A DNA stretch of 64,000 nucleotides from Henricia sp. BOLD:AAB3569 (GCA_037783545.1 JBBELK010001397.1:1-64000), one strand, 5' to 3'. Positions 35,379 through 48,541 are shown, counted from the first letter of the stretch. A program made the numbers and translations. Notes: generated from the sequence alone by a model not told the origin.

Positions 35379-37574
35379 TCAACGGCCGTACAAATGTACA
35401 CCAGCGCGGCGTAGGGTGTCCCAACAGCCACGGTTAGGGGAATAACCACGCAGCCGAGCTCCGTTTTCCCTAAACTCTGAAATTTCTCCGTCATTTCCCA
35501 GCGAAAATCTGTCAATTTTGCATGACAAGTGCGGAATATATACAGTTTGGAGCATGCACAATTTGAAGTTGGTTGGAAAATTCCTTGATTTCCAAATTTG
35601 CCGGCATTTGGGACACACTTTGACCTAATTCCCGTCACAATCTGGGGTGAGTCAACGGCCGTACAAATGTACAATAGCGCGGCGCATGCGCAGGGTGTCC
35701 CAACAGCCACGGTTAGGGGAATAACCACGCAGCCGAGCTCCGTTTTCCCTAAACTCTGAAATTTCTCCGTCATTTCCCAGCGAAAATCTGTCAATTTTGC
35801 ATGAAAAGTGCGGAATATATACAGTTTGGAGCTTGCAAAATTTGAAGTTGGTTGAAAAATTCCTTGATTTCCAAATTTGCCGGCATTTGGGACACACTTT
35901 GACCTAATTCCCGTCACAATCTGGGGTGAGTCAACGGCCGTACAAATGTACACCAGCGCGGCGCAGGGTGTCCCAACAGCCACGGTTAGGGGAATAACCA
36001 CGCAGCCGAGCTCCGTTTTCCCTAAACTCTGAAATTTCTCCGTCATTTCCCAGCGATAATCTGTCAATTTTGCATGACAAGTGCGGAATATATACAGTTT
36101 GGAGCATGCAAAATTTGAAGTTGGTTGGAAAATTCCTTGATTTCCAAATTTTCCGGCATTTGGGACACACTTTGACCTAATTCCCGTCACAATCTGGGGT
36201 GAGTCAACGGCCGTAGAAATGTACACCAGCGCGGCGCAGGGTGTCCCAACAGCCACGGTTAGGGGAATAACCACGCAGCCGAGCTCCGTTTTCCCTAAAC
36301 TCTTAAATTTCTCCGTCATTTCCCAGCGAAAATCTGTCAATTATGCATGACAAGTGCGGAATATATACAGTTTGGAGCATGCAAAATTTGAAGTTGGTTG
36401 GAAAATTCCTTGATTTCCAAATTTTCCGGCATTTGGGACACACTTTGACCTAATTCCCGTCACAATCTGTGGTGAGTCAACGGCCGTACAAATGTACACC
36501 AGCGCGGCGTAGGGTGTCCCAACAGCCACGGTTAGGGGAATAACCACGCAGCCGAGCTCCGTTTTCCCTAAACTCTGAAATTTCTCCGTCATTTCCCAGC
36601 GAAAATCTGTCAATTTTGCATGACAAGTGCGGAATATATACAGTTTGGAGCATGCACAATTTGAAGTTGGTTGGAAAATTCCTTGATTTCCAAATTTGCC
36701 GGCATTTGGGACACACTTTGACCTAATTCCCGTCACAATCTGGGGTGAGTCAACGGCCGTACAAATGTACAATAGCGCGGCGCATGCGCAGGGTGTCCCA
36801 ACAGCCACGGTTAGGGGAATAACCACGCAGCCGAGCTCCGTTTTCCCTAAACTCTGAAATTTCTCCGTCATTTCCCAGCGAAAATCTGTCAATTTTGCAT
36901 GAAAAGTGCGGAATATATACAGTTTGGAGCTTGCAAAATTTGAAGTTGGTTGAAAAATTCCTTGATTTCCAAATTTGCCGGCATTTGGGACACACTTTGA
37001 CCTAATTCCCGTCACAATCTGGGGTGAGTCAACGGCCGTACAAATGTACACCAGCGCGGCGCAGGGTGTCCCAACAGCCACGGTTAGGGGAATAACCACG
37101 CAGCCGAGCTCCGTTTTCCCTAAACTCTGAAATTTCTCCGTCATTTCCCAGCGATAATCTGTCAATTTTGCATGACAAGTGCGGAATATATACAGTTTGG
37201 AGCATGCAAAATTTGAAGTTGGTTGGAAAATTCCTTGATTTCCAAATTTTCCGGCATTTGGGACACACTTTGACCTAATTCCCGTCACAATCTGGGGTGA
37301 GTCAACGGCCGTAGAAATGTACACCAGCGCGGCGCAGGGTGTCCCAACAGCCACGGTTAGGGGAATAACCACGCAGCCGAGCTCCGTTTTCCCTAAACTC
37401 TTAAATTTCTCCGTCATTTCCCAGCGAAAATCTGTCAATTATGCATGACAAGTGCGGAATATATACAGTTTGGAGCATGCAAAATTTGAAGTTGGTTGGA
37501 AAATTCCTTGATTTCCAAATTTGCCGGCATTTGGGACACACTTTGACCTAATTCCCGTCACAATCTGGGGTGAG
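35379..37574. repeat. 4-monomer HOR of 1098 bp, two adjacent copies
   Basis: Copies are 35379-36476 and 36477-37574. Unit order is GGCGTAGGG with GCACAATT; ACAATAGCG with the GCGCATGCGC insertion, GAAAAG and GAGCTTGC; CAGCGATAATC with TTTTCCGG; and GTAGAAATG with CTCTTAAAT and ATTATGCATG. The length is 4 x 273 plus the six-base insertion. The ACAATAGCG change occurs only in these two copies, so the duplication is young. The only clear difference I noticed is TTTTCCGG against TTTGCCGG in the last unit. Confidence 0.9.
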
Positions 37575-39484
37575 TCAACGGCCGTAGAAATGTACACCAG
37601 CGCGGCGCAGGGTGTCCCAACAGCCACGGTTAGGGGAATAACCACGCAGCCGAGCTCCGTTTTCCCTAAACTCTGAAATTTCTCCGTCATTTCCGAGCGA
37701 AAATCTGTCAATTTTGCATGACAAGTGCGGAATATATACAGTTTGGAGCATGCAAAATTTGAAGTTGGTTGGAAAATTCCTTGATTTCCAAATTTGCCGG
37801 CATTTGGGACACACTTTGACCTAATTCCCGTCACAATCTGGGGTGAGTCAACGGCCGTACAAATGTACACCAGCGCGGCGCAGGGTGTCCCAACAGCCAC
37901 GGTTAGGGGAATAACCACGCAGCCGAGCTCCGTTTTCCCTAAACTCTGAAATTTCTCCGTCATTTCCCAGCGAAAATCTGTCAATTTTGCATGACAAGTG
38001 CGGAATATATACAGTTTGGAGCATGCAAAATTTGAAGTTGGTTGGAAAATTCCTTGATTTCCAAATTTGCCGGCATTTGGGACACACTTTGACCTAATTC
38101 CCGTCACAATCTGGGGTGAGTCAACGGCCGTACAAATGTACACCAGCGCGGCGCAGGGTGTCCCAACAGCCACGGTTAGGGGAATAACCACGCAGCCGAG
38201 CTCCGTTTTCCCTAAACTCTGAAATTTCTCCGTCATTTCCCAGCGAAAATCTGTCAATTTTGCATGACAAGTGCGGAATATATACAGTTTGGAGCATGCA
38301 AAATTTGAAGTTGGTTGGAAATTCCTTGATTTCCAAATTTGCCGGCATTTGGGACACACTTTGACCTAATTCCCGTCACAATCTGGGGTGAGTCAACGGC
38401 CGTACAAATGTACACCAGCGCGGCGCAGGGTGTCCCAACAGCCACGGTTAGGGGAATAACCACGCAGCCGAGCTCCGTTTTCCCTAAACTCTGAAATTTC
38501 TCCGTCATTTCCCAGCGAAAATCTGTCAATTTTGCATGAAAAGTGCGGAATATATACAGTTTGGAGCTTGCAAAATTTGAAGTTGGTTGAAAAATTCCTT
38601 GATTTCCAAATTTTCCGGCATTTGGGACACACTTTGACCTAATTTCCGTCACAATCTGGGGTGAGTCAACGGCCGTACAAATGTACACCAGCGCGGCGCA
38701 GGGTGTCCCAACAGCCACGGTTAGGGGAATAACCACGCAGCCGAGCTCCGTTTTCCCTAAACTCTGAAATTTCTCCGTCATTTCCCAGCGAAAATCTGTC
38801 AATTTTGCATGACAAGTGCGGAATATATACAGTTTGGAGCATGCAAAATTTGAAGTTGGTTGGAAAATTCCTTGATTTCCAAATTTGCCGGCATTTGGGA
38901 CACACTTTGACCTAATTCCCGTCACAATCTGGGGTGAGTCAACGGCCGTACAAATGTACACCAGCGCGGCGCAGGGTGTCCCAACAGCCACGGTTAGGGG
39001 AATAACCACGCAGCCGAGCTCCGTTTTCCCTAAACTCTGAAATTTCTCCGTCATTTCCCAGCGAAAATCTGTCAATTTTGCATGACAAGTGCGGAATATA
39101 TACAGTTTGGAGCATGCAAAATTTGAAGTTGGTTGGAAAATTCCTTGATTTCCAAATTTGCCGGCATTTGGGACACACTTTGACCTAATTCCCGTCACAA
39201 TCTGGGGTGAGTCAACGGCCGTACAAATGTACACCAGCGCGGCGCAGGGTGTCCCAACAGCCACGGTTAGGGGAATAACCACGCAGCCGAGCTCCGTTTT
39301 CCCTAAACTCTGAAATTTCTCCGTCATTTCCTAGCGAAAATCTGTCAATTTTGCATGACAAGTGCGGAATATATACAGTTTGGAGCATGCACAATTTGAA
39401 GTTGGTTGGAAAATTCCTTGATTTCCAAATTTGCCGGCATTTGGGACACACTTTGACCTAATTCCCGTCACAATCTGGGGTGAG
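37575..39484. repeat. Mixed block between HORs
   Basis: Units include TTCCGAGCG (37575), consensus (37848, 38666, 38939), one with a one-base loss near 38319 (GGAAATTCC), a GAAAAG/GAGCTTGC unit lacking both palindromic insertions (38393), and TTCCTAGCG with GCACAATT (39212). TTCCTAGCG puts a stop in the long minus-strand frame at this point. No tandem HOR is evident. Confidence 0.75.
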
Positions 39485-42400
39485 TCAACGGCCGTACAAA
39501 TGTACACCAGCGCGGCGCATGCGCAGGGTGTCCCAACAGCCACGGTTAGGGGAATAACCACGCAGCCGAGCTCCGTTTTCCCTAAACTCTGAAATTTCTC
39601 CGTCATTTCCCAGCGAAAATCTGTCAATTTTGCATGAAAAGTGCGGAATATATACAGTTTGGAGCTTGCAAAATTTGAAGTTGGTTGAAAAATTCCTTGA
39701 TTTCCAAATTTGCCGGCATTTGGGACACACTTCGACCTACATGTAATTCCCGTCACAATCTGGGGTGAGTCAACGGCCGTACAAATGTACACCAGCGCGG
39801 CGCAGGGTGTCCCAACAGCCACGGTTAGGGGAATAACCACGCAGCCGAGCTCCGTTTTCCCTAAACTCTGAAATTTCTCCGTCATTTCCCAGCGAAAATC
39901 TGTCAATTTTGCATGACAAGTGCGGAATATATACAGTTTGGAGCATGCAAAATTTGAAGTTGGTTGGAAAATTCCTTGATTTCCAAATTTGCCGGCATTT
40001 GGGACACACTTTGACCTAATTCCCGTCACAATCTGGGGTGAGTCAACGGCCGTACAAATGTACACCAGCGCGGCGCAGGGTGTCCCAACAGCCACGGTTA
40101 GGGGAATAACCACGCAGCCGAGCTCCGTTTTCCCTAAACTCTGAAATTTCTCCGTCATTTCCCAGCGAAAATCTGTCAATTTTGCATGACAAGTGCGGAA
40201 TATATACAGTTTGGAGCATGCACAATTTAAAGTTGGTTGGAAAATTCCTTGATTTCCAAATTTGCCGGCATTTGGGACACACTTTGACCTAATTCCCGTC
40301 ACAATCTGGGGTGAGTCAACGGCCGTACAAATGTACACCAGCGCGGCGCATGCGCAGGGTGTCCCAACAGCCACGGTTAGGGGAATAACCACGCAGCCGA
40401 GCTCCGTTTTCCCTAAACTCTGAAATTTCTCCGTCATTTCCCAGCGAAAATCTGTCAATTTTGCATGAAAAGTGCGGAATATATACAGTTTGGAGCTTGC
40501 AAAATTTGAAGTTGGTTGAAAAATTCCTTGATTTCCAAATTTGCCGGCATTTGGGACACACTTTGACCTACATGTAATTCCCGTCACAATCTGGGGTGAG
40601 TCAACGGCCGTACAAATGTACACCAGCGCGGCGCAGGGTGTCCCAACAGCCACGGTTAGGGGAATAACCACGCAGCCGAGCTCCGTTTTCCCTAAACTCT
40701 GAAATTTCTCCGTCATTTCCCAGCGAAAATCTGTCAATTTTGCATGACAAGTGCGGAATATATACAGTTTGGAGCATGCAAAATTTGAAGTTGGTTGGAC
40801 AATTCCTTGATTTCCAAATTTGCCGGCATTTGGGACACACTTTGACCTAATTCCCGTCACAATCTGGGGTGAGTCAACGGCCGTACAAATGTACACCAGC
40901 GCGGCGCAGGGTGTCCCAACAGCCACGGTTAGGGGAATAACCACGCAGCCGAGCTCCGTTTTCCCTAAACTCTGAAATTTCTCCGTCATTTCCCAGCGAA
41001 AATCTGTCAATTTTGCATGACAAGTGCGGAATATATACAGTTTGGAGCATGCAAAATTTGAAGTTGGTTGGAAAATTCCTTGATTTCCAAATTTTCCGGC
41101 ATTTGGGACACACTTTGACCTAATTCCCGTCACAATCTGTGGTGAGTCAACGGCCGTACAAATGTACACCAGCGCGGCGTAGGGTGTCCCAACAGCCACG
41201 GTTAGGGGAATAACCACGCAGCCTAGCTCCGTTTTCCCTAAACTCTGAAATTTCTCCGTCATTTCCCAGCGAAAATCTGTCAATTTTGCATGACAAGTGC
41301 GGAATATATACAGTTTGGAGCATGCACAATTTGAAGTTGGTTGGAAAATTCCTTGATTTCCAAATTTGCCGGCATTTGGGACACACTTTGACCTAATTCC
41401 CGTCACAATCTGGGGTGAGTCAACGGCCGTACAAATGTACACCAGCGCGGCGCATGCGCAGGGTGTCCCAACAGCCACGGTTAGGGGAATAACCACGCAG
41501 CCGAGCTCCGTTTTCCCTAAACTCTGAAATTTCTCCGTCATTTCCCAGCGAAAATCTGTCAATTTTGCATGAAAAGTGCGGAATATATACAGTTTGGAGC
41601 TTGCAAAATTTGAAGTTGGTTGAAAAATTCCTTGATTTCCAAATTTGCCGGCATTTGGGACACACTTTGACCTACATGTAATTCCCGTCACAATCTGGGG
41701 TGAGTCAACGGCCGTACAAATGTACACCAGCGCGGCGCAGGGTGTCCCAACAGCCACGGTTAGGGGAATAACCACGCAGCCGAGCTCCGTTTTCCCTAAA
41801 CTCTGAAATTTCTCCGTCATTTCCCAGCGAAAATCTGTCAATTTTGCATGACAAGTGCGGAATATATACAGTTTGGAGCATGCAAAATTTGAAGTTGGTT
41901 GGACAATTCCTTGATTTCCAAATTTGCCGGCATTTGGGACACACTTTGACCTAATTCCCGTCACAATCTGGGGTGAGTCAACGGCCGTACAAATGTACAC
42001 CAGCGCGGCGCAGGGTGTCCCAACAGCCACGGTTAGGGGAATAACCACGCAGCCGAGCTCCGTTTTCCCTAAACTCTGAAATTTCTCCGTCATTTCCCAG
42101 CGAAAATCTGTCAATTTTGCATGACAAGTGCGGAATATATACGGTTTGGAGCATGCAAAATTTGAAGTTGGTTGGAAAATTCCTTGATTTCCAAATTTTC
42201 CGGCATTTGGGACACACTTTGACCTAATTCCCGTCACAATCTGTGGTGAGTCAACGGCCGTACAAATGTACACCAGCGCGGCGTAGGGTGTCCCAACAGC
42301 CACGGTTAGGGGAATAACCACGCAGCCTAGCTCCGTTTTCCCTAAACTCTGAAATTTCTCCGTCATTTCACAGCGAAAATCTGTCAATTTTGCATGACAA

Positions 42401-43075
42401 GTGCGGAATATATACAGTTTGGAGCATGCACAATTTGAAGTTGGTTGGAAAATTCCTTGATTTCCAAATTTGCCGGCATTTGGGACACACTTTGACCTAA
42501 TTCCCGTCACAATCTGGGGTGAGTCAACGGCCGTACAAATGTACACCAGCGCGGCGCATGCGCAGGGTGTCCCAACAGCCACGGTTAGGGGAATAACCAC
42601 GCAGCCGAGCTCCGTTTTCCCTAAACTCTGAAATTTCTCCGTCATTTCCCAGCGAAAATCTGTCAATTTTGCATGAAAAGTGCGGAATATATACAGTTTG
42701 GAGCTTGCAAAATTTGAAGTTGGTTGAAAAATTCCTTGATTTCCAAATTTGCCGGCATTTGGGACACACTTTGACCTAATTCCCGTCACAATCTGGGGTG
42801 AGTCAACGGCCGTACAAATGTACACCAGCGCGGCGCAGGGTGTCCCAACAGCCACGGTTAGGGAAATAACCACGCAGCCGAGCTCCGTTTTCCCTAAACT
42901 CTGAAATTTCTCCGTCATTTCCCAGCGATAATCTGTCAATTTTGCATGACAAGTGCGGAATATATACAGTTTGGAGCATGCAAAATTTGAAGTTGGTTGG
43001 AAAATTCCTTGATTTCCAAATTTTCCGGCATTTGGGACACACTTTGACCTAATTCCCGTCACAATCTGGGGTGAG
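39485..43075. repeat. Scar-bearing HORs: 831-bp trimer, then 1104-bp tetramer twice
   Basis: Unit 39485 and the next two units form an 831-bp period with 40316 (3 x 273 plus 12). Then 40316-41419 and 41420-42523 are two copies of a 1104-bp tetramer (4 x 273 plus 12). Its order is a 285-bp unit with both GCGCATGCGC and TACATGTA; a GGACAATTCC unit; a TTTTCCGG unit; and a GGCGTAGGG unit with CAGCCTAGC and GCACAATT. A third start at 42524 has GCGCATGCGC but no TACATGTA, followed by a CAGCGATAATC unit (42803). The trimer and tetramer share their first unit, so the period changed during growth. Confidence 0.88.
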
Positions 43076-46000
43076 TCAACGGCCGTAGAAATGTACACCA
43101 GCGCGGCGCAGGGTGTCCCAACAGCCACGGTTAGGGGAATAACCACGCAGCCGAGCTCCGTTTTCCCTAAACTCTTAAATTTCTCCGTCATTTCCCAGCG
43201 AAAATCTGTCAATTATGCATGACAAGTGCGGAATATATACAGTTTGGAGCATGCAAAATTTGAAGTTGGTTGGAAAATTCCTTGATTTCCAAATTTGCCG
43301 GCATTTGGGACACACTTTGACCTAATTCCCGTCACAATCTGGGGTGAGTCAACGGCCGTAGAAATGTACACCAGCGCGGCGCAGGGTGTCCCAACAGCCA
43401 CGGTTAGGGGAATAACCACGCAGCCGAGCTCCGTTTTCCCTAAACTCTGAAATTTCTCCGTCATTTCCGAGCGAAAATCTGTCAATTTTGCATGACAAGT
43501 GCGGAATATATACAGTTTGGAGCATGCAAAATTTGAAGTTGGTTGGAAAATTCCTTGATTTCCAAATTTGCCGGCATTTGGGACACACTTTGACCTAATT
43601 CCCGTCACAATCTGGGGTGAGTCAACGGCCGTACAAATGTACACCAGCGCGGCGCAGGGTGTCCCAACAGCCACGGTTAGGGGAATAACCACGCAGCCGA
43701 GCTCCGTTTTCCCTAAACTCTGAAATTTCTCCGTCATTTCCCAGCGAAAATCTGTCAATTTTGCATGACAAGTGCGGAATATATACAGTTTGGAGCATGC
43801 ACAATTTGAAGTTGGTTGGAAAATTCCTTGATTTCCAAATTTGCCGGCATTTGGGACACACTTTGACCTAATTCCCGTCACAATCTGGGGTGAGTCAACG
43901 GCCGTAGAAATGTACACCAGCGCGGCGCAGGGTGTCCCAACAGCCACGGTTAGGGGAATAACCACGCAGCCGAGCTCCGTTTTCCCTAAACTCTGAAATT
44001 TCTCCGTCATTTCCCAGCGAAAATCTGTCAATTTTGCATGAAAAGTGCGGAATATATACAGTTTGGAGCTTGCAAAATTTGAAGTTGGTTGAAAAATTCC
44101 TTGATTTCCAAATTTGCCGGCATTTGGGACACACTTTGACCTAATTCCCGTCACAATCTGGGGTGAGTCAACGGCCGTACAAATGTACACCAGCGCGGCG
44201 CAGGGTGTCCCAACAGCCACGGTTAGGGGAATAACCACGCAGCCGAGCTCCGTTTTCCCTAAACTCTGAAATTTCTCCGTCATTTCCCAGCGATAATCTG
44301 TCAATTTTGCATGACAAGTGCGGAATATATACAGTTTGGAGCATGCAAAATTTGAAGTTGGTTGGAAAATTCCTTGATTTCCAAATTTTCCGGCATTTGG
44401 GACACACTTTGACCTAATTCCCGTCACAATCTGGGGTGAGTCAACGGCCGTAGAAATGTACACCAGCGCGGCGCAGGGTGTCCCAACAGCCACGGTTAGG
44501 GGAATAACCACGCAGCCGAGCTCCGTTTTCCCTAAACTCTTAAATTTCTCCGTCATTTCCCAGCGAAAATCTGTCAATTATGCATGACAAGTGCGGAATA
44601 TATACAGTTTGGAGCATGCAAAATTTGAAGTTGGTTGGAAAATTCCTTGATTTCCAAATTTGCCGGCATTTGGGACACACTTTGACCTAATTCCCGTCAC
44701 AATCTGGGGTGAGTCAACGGCCGTAGAAATGTACACCAGCGCGGCGCAGGGTGTCCCAACAGCCACGGTTAGGGGAATAACCACGCAGCCGAGCTCCGTT
44801 TTCCCTAAACTCTGAAATTTCTCCGTCATTTCCGAGCGAAAATCTGTCAATTTTGCATGACAAGTGCGGAATATATACAGTTTGGAGCATGCAAAATTTG
44901 AAGTTGGTTGGAAAATTCCTTGATTTCCAAATTTGCCGGCATTTGGGACACACTTTGACCTAATTCCCGTCACAATCTGGGGTGAGTCAACGGCCGTACA
45001 AATGTACACCAGCGCGGCGCAGGGTGTCCCAACAGCCACGGTTAGGGGAATAACCACGCAGCCGAGCTCCGTTTTCCCTAAACTCTGAAATTTCTCCGTC
45101 ATTTCCCAGCGAAAATCTGTCAATTTTGCATGACAAGTGCGGAATATATACAGTTTGGAGCATGCACAATTTGAAGTTGGTTGGAAAATTCCTTGATTTC
45201 CAAATTTGCCGGCATTTGGGACACACTTTGACCTAATTCCCGTCACAATCTGGGGTGAGTCAACGGCCGTAGAAATGTACACTAGCGCGGCGCAGGGTGT
45301 CCCAACAGCCACGGTTAGGGGAATAACCACGCAGCCGAGCTCCGTTTTCCCTAAACTCTGAAATTTCTCCGTCATTTCCGAGCGAAAATCTGTCAATTTT
45401 GCATGACAAGTGCGGAATATATACAGTTTGGAGCATGCAAAATTTGAAGTTGGTTGGAAAATTCCTTGATTTCCAAATTTGCCGGCATTTGGGACACACT
45501 TTGACCTAATTCCCGTCACAATCTGGGGTGAGTCAACGGCCGTACAAATGTACACCAGCGCGGCGCAGGGTGTCCCAACAGCCACGGTTAGGGGAATAAC
45601 CACGCAGCCGAGCTCCGTTTTCCCTAAACTCTGAAATTTCTCCGTCATTTCCCAGCGAAAATCTGTCAATTTTGCATGACAAGTGCGGAATATATACAGT
45701 TTGGAGCATGCAAAATTTGAAGTTGGTTGGAAAATTCCTTGATTTCCAAATTTTCCGGCATTTGGGACACACTTTGACCTAATTCCCGTCACAATCTGGG
45801 GTGAGTCAACGGCCGTAGAAATGTACACCAGCGCGGCGCAGGGTGTCCCAACAGCCACGGTTAGGGGAATAACCACGCAGCCGAGCTCCGTTTTCCCTAA
45901 ACTCTTAAATTTCTCCGTCATTTCCCAGCGAAAATCTGTCAATTATGCATGACAAGTGCGGAATATATACAGTTTGGAGCATGCAAAATTTGAAGTTGGT

Positions 46001-48541
46001 TGGAAAATTCCTTGATTTCCAAATTTGCCGGCATTTGGGACACACTTTGACCTAATTCCCGTCACAATCTGGGGTGAGTCAACGGCCGTAGAAATGTACA
46101 CCAGCGCGGCGCAGGGTGTCCCAACAGCCACGGTTAGGGGAATAACCACGCAGCCGAGCTCCGTTTTCCCTAAACTCTGAAATTTCTCCGTCATTTCCGA
46201 GCGAAAATCTGTCAATTTTGCATGACAAGTGCGGAATATATACAGTTTGGAGCATGCAAAATTTGAAGTTGGTTGGAAAATTCCTTGATTTCCAAATTTG
46301 CCGGCATTTGGGACACACTTTGACCTAATTCCCGTCACAATCTGGGGTGAGTCAACGGCCGTACAAATGTACACCAGCGCGGCGCAGGGTGTCCCAACAG
46401 CCACGGTTAGGGGAATAACCACGCAGCCGAGCTCCGTTTTCCCTAAACTCTGAAATTTCTCCGTCATTTCCCAGCGAAAATCTGTCAATTTTGCATGACA
46501 AGTGCGGAATATATACAGTTTGGAGCATGCACAATTTGAAGTTGGTTGGAAAATTCCTTGATTTCCAAATTTGCCGGCATTTGGGACACACTTTGACCTA
46601 ATTCCCGTCACAATCTGGGGTGAGTCAACGGCCGTAGAAATGTACACCAGCGCGGCGCAGGGTGTCCCAACAGCCACGGTTAGGGGAATAACCACGCAGC
46701 CGAGCTCCGTTTTCCCTAAACTCTGAAATTTCTCCGTCATTTCCCAGCGAAAATCTGTCAATTTTGCATGAAAAGTGCGGAATATATACAGTTTGGAGCT
46801 TGCAAAATTTGAAGTTGGTTGAAAAATTCCTTGATTTCCAAATTTGCCGGCATTTGGGACACACTTTGACCTAATTCCCGTCACAATCTGGGGTGAGTCA
46901 ACGGCCGTACAAATGTACACCAGCGCGGCGCAGGGTGTCCCAACAGCCACGGTTAGGGGAATAACCACGCAGCCGAGCTCCGTTTTCCCTAAACTCTGAA
47001 ATTTCTCCGTCATTTCCCAGCGATAATCTGTCAATTTTGCATGACAAGTGCGGAATATATACAGTTTGGAGCATGCAAAATTTGAAGTTGGTTGGAAAAT
47101 TCCTTGATTTCCAAATTTTCCGGCATTTGGGACACACTTTGACCTAATTCCCGTCACAATCTGGGGTGAGTCAACGGCCGTAGAAATGTACACCAGCGCG
47201 GCGCAGGGTGTCCCAACAGCCACGGTTAGGGGAATAACCACGCAGCCGAGCTCCGTTTTCCCTAAACTCTTAAATTTCTCCGTCATTTCCCAGCGAAAAT
47301 CTGTCAATTATGCATGACAAGTGCGGAATATATACAGTTTGGAGCATGCAAAATTTGAAGTTGGTTGGAAAATTCCTTGATTTCCAAATTTGCCGGCATT
47401 TGGGACACACTTTGACCTAATTCCCGTCACAATCTGGGGTGAGTCAACGGCCGTAGAAATGTACACCAGCGCGGCGCAGGGTGTCCCAACAGCCACGGTT
47501 AGGGGAATAACCACGCAGCCGAGCTCCGTTTTCCCTAAACTCTGAAATTTCTCCGTCATTTCCGAGCGAAAATCTGTCAATTTTGCATGACAAGTGCGGA
47601 ATATATACAGTTTGGAGCATGCAAAATTTGAAGTTGGTTGGAAAATTCCTTGATTTCCAAATTTGCCGGCATTTGGGACACACTTTGACCTAATTCCCGT
47701 CACAATCTGGGGTGAGTCAACGGCCGTACAAATGTACACCAGCGCGGCGCAGGGTGTCCCAACAGCCACGGTTAGGGGAATAACCACGCAGCCGAGCTCC
47801 GTTTTCCCTAAACTCTGAAATTTCTCCGTCATTTCCCAGCGAAAATCTGTCAATTTTGCATGACAAGTGCGGAATATATACAGTTTGGAGCATGCACAAT
47901 TTGAAGTTGGTTGGAAAATTCCTTGATTTCCAAATTTGCCGGCATTTGGGACACACTTTGACCTAATTCCCGTCACAATCTGGGGTGAGTCAACGGCCGT
48001 AGAAATGTACACTAGCGCGGCGCAGGGTGTCCCAACAGCCACGGTTAGGGGAATAACCACGCAGCCGAGCTCCGTTTTCCCTAAACTCTGAAATTTCTCC
48101 GTCATTTCCGAGCGAAAATCTGTCAATTTTGCATGACAAGTGCGGAATATATACAGTTTGGAGCATGCAAAATTTGAAGTTGGTTGGAAAATTCCTTGAT
48201 TTCCAAATTTGCCGGCATTTGGGACACACTTTGACCTAATTCCCGTCACAATCTGGGGTGAGTCAACGGCCGTACAAATGTACACCAGCGCGGCGCAGGG
48301 TGTCCCAACAGCCACGGTTAGGGGAATAACCACGCAGCCGAGCTCCGTTTTCCCTAAACTCTGAAATTTCTCCGTCATTTCCCAGCGAAAATCTGTCAAT
48401 TTTGCATGACAAGTGCGGAATATATACAGTTTGGAGCATGCAAAATTTGAAGTTGGTTGGAAAATTCCTTGATTTCCAAATTTGCCGGCATTTGGGACAC
48501 ACTTTGACCTACATGTAATTCCCGTCACAATCTGGGGTGAG
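43076..48541. repeat. 5-monomer HOR of 1365 bp in A-B-A-B order
   Basis: Four copies start at 43076, 44441, 45806 and 47171. Each begins with GTAGAAATG, CTCTTAAAT and ATTATGCATG, then a TTCCGAGCG unit, then a GCACAATT unit. Copies 1 and 3 (type A) have GAAAAG/GAGCTTGC as unit four and CAGCGATAATC as unit five. Copies 2 and 4 (type B) have ACACTAGCG with TTCCGAGCG as unit four and no CAGCGATAATC. The true repeat is therefore ten units (2730 bp). Copy 4 ends differently, with TACATGTA at 48510-48517 in unit 48263. ATTATGCATG stops the long minus-strand frame once per copy. Confidence 0.92.

Larger units (their letters stand above)
28355..36340 (-). other. Longest phase-locked open frame (2661 codons), judged non-coding
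   Basis: The monomer is 91 codons long and one minus-strand frame lacks stops in the consensus, so translation runs through about 29 units as a 91-residue repeat. The frame stays open here only because this stretch has six-base insertions but no frame-shifting indels. The repeat has no signal peptide, membrane segment or domain that I recognise. Elsewhere the same frame is broken by one-base indels and by simple substitutions such as TTCCTAGCG and ATTATGCATG. A second minus frame gives a 79-residue peptide starting MCPKCRQ in almost every unit. I consider both to be by-products of repeat length and base composition. Confidence 0.9.
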
